Source of the DNA: an uncultured Alphaproteobacteria bacterium
Lineage (GTDB): Bacteria; Pseudomonadota; Alphaproteobacteria; RF32; CAG-239
Assembly: GCA_900551585.1 (NCBI GenBank)
Contig: URWU01000103.1
Location: 1 to 5,899 of the forward strand
Direction: 5' to 3'
Length of the DNA: 5,899 nucleotides
The notes beneath the pieces were generated by a model. It made no database searches. It saw only the letters and a program-made list of their open reading frames with translations, and had not been told where the DNA came from. The translations under genes and the position numbers were made by a program. Each line of letters begins with the position of its first letter. The first letter of the stretch is position 1. Positions 1-4,678 of this stretch are shown in pieces.

Positions 1-135
1 GGCTTGGGAATCGTGTTGATTTGTTTATCGGCCTGGTTGTTTTTGGGACAAAAGCCGGACTGGCCGGCAATCCTCGGAATGACGATGATTATCGGCGGTG
101 TCATTTGTATTAAATTTTTCTCTAAAGCGTTATAA
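1..135 (+). CDS. SMR-family small multidrug efflux protein, C-terminal part (5' end outside the window)
   Basis: Frame 1 is open from the first base to the TAA at 133-135 and gives the last 44 residues of a membrane protein. It starts GLGIVLICLSAWLFLGQ and ends in FFSKAL. It lines up with EmrE from about residue 65: the G-x-G pair of transmembrane helix 3, the LGQ-x-x-D/W-P-AI-x-GM loop into helix 4, and the helix-4 glycines seven residues apart (EmrE G90 and G97) that form the dimer interface. SMR proteins of about 105-110 residues work as dual-topology dimers in the inner membrane, exchanging protons for cationic drugs or related compounds. The loop resembles the EmrE/Qac branch more than the Gdx/SugE guanidinium branch, but helix 1 with the essential glutamate is not in the window, so substrate is unknown. 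No clear terminator follows the stop. Confidence 0.85.
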   Translation, partial: GLGIVLICLSAWLFLGQKPDWPAILGMTMIIGGVICIKFFSKAL

Positions 136-190
136 TTATTAGATTTAAGGTTAAAAGGTAAAAAATATCAAAAAAATATGAAAAAAATGC

Positions 191-220
191 TTGCAATTTT
201 TTTCGAGTATGGTATTTAAT
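191..220 (+). promoter_or_regulatory. Probable sigma70 promoter of tRNA-Gly
   Basis: The -35 box TTGCAA (191-196, preceded by C) is separated by 18 bases from the -10 box TTTAAT (215-220). Expected transcription start is near 227, about ten bases before the mature tRNA 5' end. The -35 box is identical to the one ahead of tRNA-Ser in this window, which supports the call. Confidence 0.55.
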
Positions 221-237
221 ATCTCGTTCTAACCAAT

Positions 238-312
238 GCGGGCGTAGCTCAGGGGTAGAGCGCAACCTTGCCAAGGTTGATGTCGAGGGTTCGAATCCCT
301 TCACCCGCTCCA
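238..312 (+). tRNA. tRNA-Gly (anticodon GCC)
   Basis: A complete cloverleaf of 75 bases. The acceptor 5' strand is GCGGGCG, the D arm is GCTC/GAGC, the anticodon stem is CAACC/GGTTG with loop TTGCCAA, and the T arm is GAGGG-TTCGAAT-CCCTT. The discriminator is T309 and CCA is encoded at 310-312. The anticodon GCC (270-272) reads GGC and GGU glycine codons. One oddity: acceptor pair 6-67 is C-A instead of C-G or T-A; all other acceptor pairs are Watson-Crick. A promoter lies just upstream and a terminator starts five bases after CCA, so it is a single-gene transcription unit. Confidence 0.97.
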
Positions 313-316
313 ATTC

Positions 317-343
317 AAAGCCTTGTTTTTACAAGGCTTTTTT
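317..343 (+). terminator. Rho-independent terminator of tRNA-Gly
   Basis: The stem AAAGCCTTG (317-325) pairs perfectly with CAAGGCTTT (332-340) around the loop TTTTTA, and the T run continues to 343. The A-rich 5' flank could allow weak function in reverse. Confidence 0.85.
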
Positions 344-434
344 CATGTCTAAAGCCTAAAATCCTCAAAAATTCTTTACCTCAAATTACTTCAAAAAGCC
401 TCTGAAATTTGCTGCTGAAAGTTTATTCATTTTT

Positions 435-463
435 CTGGCATCGCAGCATGAAAAAGCTATAAT
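435..463 (+). promoter_or_regulatory. Probable sigma70 promoter of the dgt-gtrA unit
   Basis: A consensus -10 box TATAAT (458-463) lies 17 bases after the -35-like CTGGCA (435-440, four of six to TTGACA). The predicted start near 470 leaves a leader of about 27 bases before the dgt ATG, which contains the AAGGA ribosome binding site at 485-489. Confidence 0.6.
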
Positions 464-496
464 CAAATAAACTGAATTAATGTTAAGGAATATAAG

Positions 497-1939
497 ATGG
501 CGGAAAGTTTGTTTGACAGGATTTTAACACCAAAGCGGCTGCGGCCTTCCGAGATTAAAAATCGCGATGCTTTAGATGAGTTTCTGAGTGATAAGTCACG
601 CATTATTTATTCGTCTTCGTTTCGGCGTTTGCAGCAAAAAGCGCAGGTTTTTTCTTTGGAAATTGATTCCAGTGTGCGCTCGCGTTTGACCCATTCTCTG
701 GAAGTTGCCGATATCGGCCGTATTCTGGCTACCAAAATCGGCCGCAGTCTTCAAAAAGATGATGTCATTATTGCCGAACAGGCTGTGGAAATTGCCGCCG
801 TGGTTGAAAATGCCTGTCTGATGCATGATATCGGTAATCCGCCGTTCGGTCATCTGGGTGAGGCGGCAATTATCAAATGGGCGCATGAACATTTGCGAAT
901 TATTGCCGAAAAGGCGCAAATTGATTTTGCCGGACTTGGTATCCTAACCCGCGATTTTTTTGAATTTGACGGCAATCCGCAAGGGATACGCATTGTCAGC
1001 CGTTTGCATTGTGAAAAAGATAAATACGGCCTTAATCTGAGCCTGCCGTCGCTGTTGTGCGGTGTGAAATATGCCCGGGCTGCCGGAGAAGAAGCACCGC
1101 AAGGCGTGGCTATTAAAAAGAAGGCCGGTTATTTTCAGTCAGAACTGCCGGTGGTTGAAAAAGCCTATCAAGAGATGTCCCGTTCTAAGGGCTGCCGGTT
1201 CCCGCTGACATATATTATGGAAGCGGCAGATGATATTTCTTATTGCCTGAGTGATATTTCTGACGGGATTGCCAAAGGAATTATTACCCCGGCACAGTTC
1301 TTGGAAGAATTTCGCAAATTATGGGCTGAGATTTACGGCAAAGAAGAAATTCCGGTTAAATCTCTGGCGCAAAGCAGGGTTGAAGATTTTGGCGTTGACG
1401 TATGCATTGATGTCAGCCACAAAGCCGTTGAAGCGGCGGCCGCGGAATATGTGCGGCGTTATAAGGAATTTTGTGATGGTGATGCCGGAGAATTGATAAC
1501 CGAAGATTTGCCGCTTGGCAAGGTTTTGAAAGTTATCAAGAAATTTTCCGGCAAGCGGATTTACAGTTCGGTTGAAGCAGAGAGTATTGAACTTTCGGGT
1601 TTTGCGGTTTTATCCGGGTTGCTGACAAATTATTTTGGTAAACTGCTTGAGCTTCCGCATGATGATTTTGCCCAAATGGTTAACGGCGACAGGCTGAAAG
1701 GGCGTGAATATGAGCAGCGTTTGTTTAACCGCCTTTCAGAGCGCTGCCTGCGCAGTTATAAGTTTCAGCTTGAGGAATGGCTGGCAAATGACAAAGCTGT
1801 TGCCCTTTACGGAGCGAAGAATCTGGAATGGTGGCTGCGTGTTCATCTGATTATTGACCATATCAGCGGCATGACCGATAATTATGCCTTGTCGGAATAT
1901 CAAATTCTTGAAGGAATAAAAATTAATCAAAAGGGCTGA
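497..1939 (+). CDS. dgt: Deoxyguanosinetriphosphate triphosphohydrolase (dGTPase)
   Basis: Encodes a 480-residue HD-superfamily enzyme that hydrolyses dGTP to deoxyguanosine and triphosphate, limiting the dGTP pool in the cytoplasm. It closely resembles E. coli Dgt (505 residues): RRLQQKAQVFSLE (43-55), RLTHSLEV (63-70), CLMHDIGNPPFGHLGEAAI (107-125), EAADDISY (242-249) and, near the C-terminus, SGMTDNYALSEYQ (457-469). The metal ligands of the HD fold are visible: H66, H110-D111 and an aspartate at 245/246. H119 and E122 match the catalytic H126 and E129 of E. coli Dgt. The ATG is chosen because AAGGA sits 7 bases upstream and the N-terminus aligns with the family. The length fits a full hexameric-type Dgt rather than the shorter dNTPase branch. 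gtrA follows after 52 bases on the same strand with no terminator visible, so co-transcription is likely. Substrate preference for dGTP is inferred from family resemblance. Confidence 0.93.
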   Translation: MAESLFDRILTPKRLRPSEIKNRDALDEFLSDKSRIIYSSSFRRLQQKAQVFSLEIDSSVRSRLTHSLEVADIGRILATKIGRSLQKDDVIIAEQAVEIAAVVENACLMHDIGNPPFGHLGEAAIIKWAHEHLRIIAEKAQIDFAGLGILTRDFFEFDGNPQGIRIVSRLHCEKDKYGLNLSLPSLLCGVKYARAAGEEAPQGVAIKKKAGYFQSELPVVEKAYQEMSRSKGCRFPLTYIMEAADDISYCLSDISDGIAKGIITPAQFLEEFRKLWAEIYGKEEIPVKSLAQSRVEDFGVDVCIDVSHKAVEAAAAEYVRRYKEFCDGDAGELITEDLPLGKVLKVIKKFSGKRIYSSVEAESIELSGFAVLSGLLTNYFGKLLELPHDDFAQMVNGDRLKGREYEQRLFNRLSERCLRSYKFQLEEWLANDKAVALYGAKNLEWWLRVHLIIDHISGMTDNYALSEYQILEGIKINQKG

Positions 1940-1991
1940 TAATTGGCTGCGGGGTATTATATTGATTCCGAAAGAACAAGACAGGTGAAAA

Positions 1992-2486
1992 ATGCCCCGA
2001 ATTTTAGCAGCGCTTAAAAATTGGTACCGCAGAGAGAAAAACTATATCGACCATTGGTTTGATATTGATGAAAGGTTGCGGTTTGTTGTTGTCGGTTTGG
2101 TCAATACCGTTATCCGCTATCTGATTTTCGTCGGGCTCGGTTTGTGGTGGTCTGTTGCCTATTATCAGCGGATTCTGCTGGCATCGTGGCTCTTGTCTTC
2201 ACTGACGGCTTTTCTGGCTTATAAAATTCTGGTTTTTGCAACGGAAGGCAACCATCTGCGGGAATATCTCAAATCGCTGACCGTGTGGACTATCAGCTAT
2301 TTTTTGAACGCAGCGATGTTGGAACTTTTGGTTAAAAGATGGGGACTCAATGCCTATCTGGCGCAGGCAATGGCGATTGCCGTTATTACGGTCATTAATT
2401 ATCTGTTGTTTAAACATTATGCGTTTAAGCAGAAAAAAACCGGCTTCTGGGAAAAGCTTTACGGGGTTTTTGATGAGAAGAGTTAA
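1992..2486 (+). CDS. GtrA-family four-helix membrane protein
   Basis: Encodes 164 residues with a charged N-terminus and four predicted membrane helices at about 31-53, 60-82, 95-114 and 121-141. It carries the GtrA signature: RFVVVGLVNTVIRYLIF after the N-terminal arm, the AYKILVF segment at the end of helix 2 (matching the usual NR/K-x-WVF), and INYLLFKHYAFK at the end of helix 4. GtrA proteins are inner-membrane proteins linked to cell-surface polysaccharide synthesis; in Shigella phages GtrA is proposed to flip undecaprenyl-phosphate-glucose for O-antigen glucosylation. Here there is no adjacent glycosyltransferase (GtrB or GtrII type), so the lipid carrier and pathway are unknown. AGGTG (1983-1987) lies four bases before the ATG. 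It probably shares a transcript with dgt. Its TAA overlaps the stop of the convergent barrel gene. Confidence 0.85.
   Translation: MPRILAALKNWYRREKNYIDHWFDIDERLRFVVVGLVNTVIRYLIFVGLGLWWSVAYYQRILLASWLLSSLTAFLAYKILVFATEGNHLREYLKSLTVWTISYFLNAAMLELLVKRWGLNAYLAQAMAIAVITVINYLLFKHYAFKQKKTGFWEKLYGVFDEKS
2433..2466 (-). terminator. Candidate terminator of the outer-membrane protein gene, inside the gtrA 3' end
   Basis: Read on the minus strand, a CCG...CGG outer stem encloses an inner GCTTT/GAAGC hairpin (one G-T wobble) and is followed by seven T residues (plus-strand A2433-A2439). It lies just beyond the barrel gene stop, where a terminator would be expected given that the two genes leave no intergenic space. 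The stem contains a four-base bulge, so strength is doubtful. Confidence 0.35.
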
Positions 2487-3022
2487 AAACTCAGTCTGAT
2501 GCCGGCCGTTAATTCATTGATGTTGTCAAAATAGTGAATGCCGGAATTGATTGATGTGTAATGATACATCATACGCAGGCCGACATGGCGGTTGAAGTTG
2601 ACCTGCATGCCAAGGCCGAAACGCGGGCCGTAGCAGTCCAAGTCACCTTCGTCCAAGGCGTCTAAATCTCCCTCAAATTCATATTTGATAAAACCGACAG
2701 AGCCGACAAAATCAATATATTCATTGGTGGGCAGCTGCAAAACAAAATCAGCGCCGTAAGCTTTGAGCTTTGAATTGACGCCGTTGTCATTGTTTGTTTC
2801 GTCATAAGTTTGGTAAAAGGCCTCAATTCCGACGCCTTTGACGCTGACGCCGATGACGGGGCCGACAATGTTATAGTTGTCATTGAGGTAAGAATCTGCT
2901 CCGTTATTATAGCTGAAATGCGAGCGGCTGAAATCGGCGCCGAGAACCAAATCGGCTTTTGCAGGAGCGGCAGTTAACAGGCAGCAAATCGCCAGCAGAG
3001 GGAGAAGAAGGTTTTTTTTCAT
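2483..3022 (-). CDS. Small outer-membrane beta-barrel protein (OmpA/OmpW-like porin fold)
   Basis: Encodes 179 residues. An N-terminal Sec signal peptide has a KK start, a leucine-rich core and a probable cleavage after AKA (residues 21-23) before D24, leaving about 156 mature residues. The mature part alternates hydrophobic and polar residues in short strands, for example LVLGADFSRSHFSY, GVGIEAFYQTY, YGADFVLQLP, FVGSVGFIKYEF, RFGLGMQVNFN and LRMMYHYTSI. It ends in ELTAGIRLSF with the terminal phenylalanine typical of proteins inserted by the Bam complex. The size suits an eight-stranded barrel. An acidic stretch with DLDALDEGDLD (119-129) probably forms a loop. Ligand and role are unknown. 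GAGG lies six bases upstream of the ATG (plus-strand 3029-3032). It is transcribed toward gtrA and overlaps its stop by four bases; the ASCH gene starts divergently 134 bases away. Confidence 0.8.
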   Translation of the reverse strand: MKKNLLLPLLAICCLLTAAPAKADLVLGADFSRSHFSYNNGADSYLNDNYNIVGPVIGVSVKGVGIEAFYQTYDETNNDNGVNSKLKAYGADFVLQLPTNEYIDFVGSVGFIKYEFEGDLDALDEGDLDCYGPRFGLGMQVNFNRHVGLRMMYHYTSINSGIHYFDNINELTAGIRLSF

Positions 3023-3057
3023 GACTTACCTCACAACAGTAGAATTTTTACAGCCCA

Positions 3058-3085
3058 AGTCTAACGCTAATTTCTTAAATATCAA
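3058..3085 (-). promoter_or_regulatory. Possible promoter of the outer-membrane protein gene
   Basis: On the minus strand, TTGATA (plus 3080-3085) stands 16 bases before TAGACT (plus 3058-3063). These match consensus at five and four of six positions. The predicted leader is roughly 28 bases and contains the GAGG ribosome binding site. The spacer and -10 box are not ideal. Confidence 0.4.
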
Positions 3086-3097
3086 TTAAGTAATTAT

Positions 3098-3126
3098 TTG
3101 CATAATATTTTTTTATGCTCTAAGCT
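3098..3126 (+). promoter_or_regulatory. Weak candidate promoter of the ASCH-nitroreductase unit
   Basis: TTGCAT (3098-3103), 17 bases, then TAAGCT (3121-3126). Each box matches consensus at only three of six positions. A small inverted repeat, GCATAA (3100-3105) and TTATGC (3113-3118) with a 7-base gap, overlaps the -35 box and spacer and could be an operator, but this AT-rich stretch would produce such repeats by chance. Confidence 0.25.
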
Positions 3127-3156
3127 GATTTGAGTTAATTTTTTCTGGAGCTGAAA

Positions 3157-3735
3157 ATGAAGCACATTATGCATTTAATGCGTTTTTCTTTTGATAAGAT
3201 TGTCAACGGAACCAAGCGTGTCGATTTGCGCCTTTATGATGAAGAACATAAGAAAATCAAACTGAATGACATTATTGAATATGTGCGCGAAGGCGGAGAG
3301 GAACGGCTGGTTTGTCTGGTGCGCGGAATTATGATTTTTGAGCGTTTTGATGATTTGATTGAGCTGACGCCGACAAAAATGCTCGGATATGATAATAAAG
3401 AGGAAGTTAAAGTCAGGGCTAACCGGATTTATAGTTTTGAAGATCAAATGATTAACCATGTGATGGGGATTATCATTATGCCGCTGCAGGTTGTCGGGGT
3501 TGAAAAAGAGCATGGCGATGAATATCTTCCCAACAACAGGAATAAAGCACTGGAACTGAAAAACAGCGAAATCAGAGACTTTTCAAAAGTTCGGCAGCAG
3601 GAAGAAGAGGAAGAGCATTGGAAACCTATCAGCCAGCATATCGAGCATAATGAAAATGAGGGAATTTCCGAAGAAGAAAAAGCGGAAGAGCTGTTAAAAC
3701 TGCGTTTGAGGAAAGGACAAGACTATGAACGATAA
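3157..3735 (+). CDS. ASCH-domain protein with acidic C-terminal tail
   Basis: Encodes 192 residues. Residues 1 to about 115 form an ASCH domain (PUA-like fold, proposed to bind RNA or modified nucleotides). FDKIVNGTKRVDLRLYDEEH (12-31) matches the usual F-x-x-I-x-x-G-x-K-x-x-E-x-R-L pattern, with D23 in place of the common glutamate and K20 and R25 retained. KIKLNDIIEYV (33-43) is the standard strand, and YSFEDQMINHVMGIIIMPL (92-110) is the closing segment. Residues 116-192 are a low-complexity charged extension including QQEEEEEHW (147-155) and EEEKAEELLKLRLRKG (172-187), likely helical. Some ASCH proteins are nucleases or hydrolases of N4-acetylcytidine; no such activity can be assigned here. 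GGAG lies six bases before the ATG. The last 11 bases overlap the nitroreductase start in another frame, implying translational coupling. Confidence 0.78.
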   Translation: MKHIMHLMRFSFDKIVNGTKRVDLRLYDEEHKKIKLNDIIEYVREGGEERLVCLVRGIMIFERFDDLIELTPTKMLGYDNKEEVKVRANRIYSFEDQMINHVMGIIIMPLQVVGVEKEHGDEYLPNNRNKALELKNSEIRDFSKVRQQEEEEEHWKPISQHIEHNENEGISEEEKAEELLKLRLRKGQDYER

Positions 3736-4327
3736 TTGCTTTTTAGAAGCGGTTGAAAAACGCCGTTCGATTTATAATCTGGGCAGTAAACAGATTGTGA
3801 GTCCCGATGAAATTATGGAAAAAATCAATGCTGCCGTCAAATATGCTCCCTCGGCATTTAATTCGCAATCTGCGCGGGTTCTGGTATTGTTCGGCGAAAA
3901 TTATAAGTCTTTCTGGAAGAAGGTTTTAGAAACTCTGCGGCAGATTGTTCCGGCTGATAAATTTGCAGCGACAGAAGAAAAAATTAAATCTTTTATGGCC
4001 GGATATGGGACTGTTTTGTTTTTTGAAGATGAAAATGTTGTTAAAAATCTGCAGGAGAAATTTCCTCTTTATAAAGATAATTTTCCGAAATGGTCGCTGC
4101 AATCAAGCGGTATGCTGCAATTTATTGTCTGGACGGTATTGGAAAATGCCGGTTTGGGCGCCAGCCTGCAGCATTATAACCCGTTGATAGATGACGAAGT
4201 TGTCAAAATGTTCGGCGTGCCCGAGAGTTGGAAATTATGGGCGCAAATGCCTTTCGGCAGTGTTGGTGAGCCGGCGGGAGAAAAAACATTTCTGCCTTTG
4301 GAAGAACGGGTTAAAGTTTTTAAATAA
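3725..4327 (+). CDS. Nitroreductase-family flavoprotein, Frm2/Hbn1-like
   Basis: Encodes 200 residues, the full size for the Frm2/Hbn1 branch of the FMN-dependent nitroreductases (COG3560-like). Visible features are the N-terminal EKRRSIYNLG (11-20) with the arginine-arginine-serine that contacts FMN phosphate in the family, KYAPSAFNSQSARV (39-52), GYGTVLFFED (93-102), FPLYKDNFPKWSLQSSGM (113-130), the cofactor-site loop GLGASLQHYNP (143-153) and QMPFGSVGEPAGEKTF (174-189), ending in ERVKVF. Members are cytoplasmic dimers that reduce nitro compounds or quinones with NAD(P)H; yeast Frm2 is tied to fatty-acid signalling and oxidative stress. The natural substrate here is unknown. AAGGA (3713-3717) lies seven bases before the ATG, inside the preceding ASCH gene. 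The tRNA-Ser promoter begins four bases after the stop, and no terminator separates them. Confidence 0.88.
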   Translation: MNDNCFLEAVEKRRSIYNLGSKQIVSPDEIMEKINAAVKYAPSAFNSQSARVLVLFGENYKSFWKKVLETLRQIVPADKFAATEEKIKSFMAGYGTVLFFEDENVVKNLQEKFPLYKDNFPKWSLQSSGMLQFIVWTVLENAGLGASLQHYNPLIDDEVVKMFGVPESWKLWAQMPFGSVGEPAGEKTFLPLEERVKVFK

Positions 4328-4330
4328 TAC

Positions 4331-4359
4331 TTGCAAAATTTGCTTTTTGCTTTTATTAC
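4331..4359 (+). promoter_or_regulatory. Probable sigma70 promoter of tRNA-Ser
   Basis: TTGCAA (4331-4336, preceded by C) is followed after 17 bases by TATTAC (4354-4359). The predicted start near 4366 leaves about seven leader bases before the tRNA. The -35 box is identical to that of tRNA-Gly. The tRNA may also receive read-through from the nitroreductase gene. Confidence 0.5.
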
Positions 4360-4372
4360 TGTTCTGTCATAA

Positions 4373-4462
4373 GGAGAGATGGCAGAGTGGTCGAATGCGA
4401 TTGACTCGAAATCAGTTGTACTCGTGAGGGTACCCAGGGTTCGAATCCCTGTCTCTCCGCCA
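4373..4462 (+). tRNA. tRNA-Ser (anticodon CGA)
   Basis: A complete class II tRNA of 90 bases. The acceptor is GGAGAGA/TCTCTCC, and the anticodon stem is ATTGA/TCAGT with one T-G pair and loop CTCGAAA. The anticodon CGA (4407-4409) reads the serine codon UCG. The long variable arm GTACTC/GGGTAC has a GTGA loop, which is the serine class II feature. The T arm is CAGGG-TTCGAAT-CCCTG. The discriminator is G4459 and CCA is encoded at 4460-4462. Its final 19 bases are repeated exactly at 4625-4643, which is what a tRNA gene used as an integration site would show. Confidence 0.97.
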
Positions 4463-4503
4463 ATTACAAAAGAAGCACCCTTGTGGTGCTTTTTTTGTAA
4501 TTG
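4461..4503 (+). terminator. Strong rho-independent terminator after tRNA-Ser
   Basis: A 43-base near-perfect hairpin. The 19-base arm from 4461 (CAATTACAAAAGAAGCACC) pairs throughout with 4485-4503 around the loop CTTGT (4480-4484), with a single G-T wobble at G4472. The core AAGCACC/GGTGCTT is followed by a T run. The 5' arm begins inside the CCA end of the tRNA. The wobble favours plus-strand RNA. Confidence 0.88.
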
Positions 4504-4510
4504 ATGAATA

Positions 4511-4547
4511 TAGTCAGGATTTGAACCCTGGAGAAAGGGTTCGACTA
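4511..4547 (+). repeat. Inverted T-arm-like hairpin
   Basis: GAACCCT (4523-4529) pairs with AGGGTTC (4536-4542) around the loop GGAGAA, and TAGTC (4511-4515) pairs with GACTA (4543-4547) across a bulge on the left side. The right arm AGGGTTCGA (4536-4544) equals the 5' half of the tRNA-Ser T arm (4436-4444). The left arm CAGGATTTGAACCCTGG resembles the antisense of the same T arm with a few changes. Confidence 0.6.
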
Positions 4548-4625
4548 CCAGCGAAAGGCGGGCGGGAGAACGCCGGTTGGCGAAAGCCGATGAGCGCCTG
4601 TGCAACTCAAGCGTAGCGCAGAGTA
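4545..4625 (+). other. 81-base GC-rich structured insert splitting a tRNA T-loop copy; possible structured RNA
   Basis: The insert lies between AGGGTTCGA (4536-4544) and ATCCCTGTCTCTCCGCCA (4626-4643), which are contiguous in tRNA-Ser (4436-4462). It has 51 G or C out of 81 (63%), against about 35-50% around it. By eye it folds on the plus strand into a closing stem AGGCG (4556-4560) with CGCCT (4595-4599). This stem holds hairpin GGCG/CGCC (4561-4574, loop GGAGAA) and hairpin GTTGGC/GCCGAT (4576-4591, GAAA tetraloop, two G-T pairs). A further hairpin, ACTC/GAGT with inner GCG/CGC, sits at 4605-4624. The G-T pairs favour plus-strand RNA, and a terminator follows at 4649. No function can be assigned. 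Confidence 0.45.
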
Positions 4626-4643
4626 ATCCCTGTCTCTCCGCCA
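4625..4643 (+). repeat. Exact direct repeat of the tRNA-Ser 3' end (att-like)
   Basis: AATCCCTGTCTCTCCGCCA is identical to tRNA-Ser 4444-4462. It covers the end of the T-loop, the 3' T-stem, the acceptor 3' strand, discriminator and CCA. It lies 181 bases downstream in the same orientation. No tRNA 5' half precedes it, so it is not a functional tRNA gene. Confidence 0.9.
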
Positions 4644-4648
4644 TTTTG

Positions 4649-4678
4649 AAAAAAGCTGCCTTTAGAGGTGGCTTTTTT
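4649..4678 (+). terminator. Rho-independent terminator after the tRNA-Ser 3' copy
   Basis: AAAAAAGCTGCC (4649-4660) pairs along its full length with GGTGGCTTTTTT (4667-4678), with two G-T wobbles, around the loop TTTAGA. The stem runs into the T tract. It begins five bases after the repeated CCA and could be the original tRNA-Ser terminator before the 181-bp segment arrived. Confidence 0.8.

Larger units (their letters stand above)
4463..4643 (+). mobile_element. Candidate 181-bp tRNA-Ser-targeting mini-element or its remnant
   Basis: The segment runs from just after the tRNA-Ser CCA to the end of a second exact 19-base copy of the tRNA 3' end (4444-4462 and 4625-4643). This is the geometry left when a tyrosine recombinase element integrates into a tRNA gene: the tRNA is rebuilt on one side and the original 3' end remains on the other. 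Each copy is followed by its own, different terminator (4461-4503 and 4649-4678), which fits that history. There is no integrase or any credible ORF inside. The content is a terminator, a T-arm-like inverted repeat and an 81-base structured GC-rich insert. Alternatives are a tandem duplication of the tRNA 3' end or a structured RNA gene. I do not recognise the element. Confidence 0.4.

Noticed and set aside
122..313. A 63-codon minus-strand open frame over the tRNA-Gly region
   Set aside because: The KGFEPSTSTLARL peptide is the antisense translation of the tRNA T and anticodon arms. The start lies in the tRNA acceptor and there is no ribosome binding site logic.
2483..3022. Barrel protein as a lipoprotein because of the two cysteines in its signal peptide
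   Set aside because: The residue before the cysteine is isoleucine, not the small residue a lipobox needs, and a standard AKA cleavage site follows.
4511..4643. Integron attC site
   Set aside because: The repeats are palindromic, but no RYYYAAC/GTRRRRY core pair is found at the ends, and the boundaries match a tRNA instead.
4511..4643. Permuted tmRNA or intact second tRNA
   Set aside because: There is no tag reading frame, no tRNA 5' half and no paired acceptor strand. Only the T-arm/3' end is present.
4174..4644. A 156-codon minus-strand open frame containing GGETGIRTLGTLTSTTDFESI
   Set aside because: It runs antisense through tRNA-Ser, its terminator and the repeat. The GIRTLGT-type peptide is a familiar artefact of translating tRNA-Ser backwards. 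The rest covers the nitroreductase 3' end.
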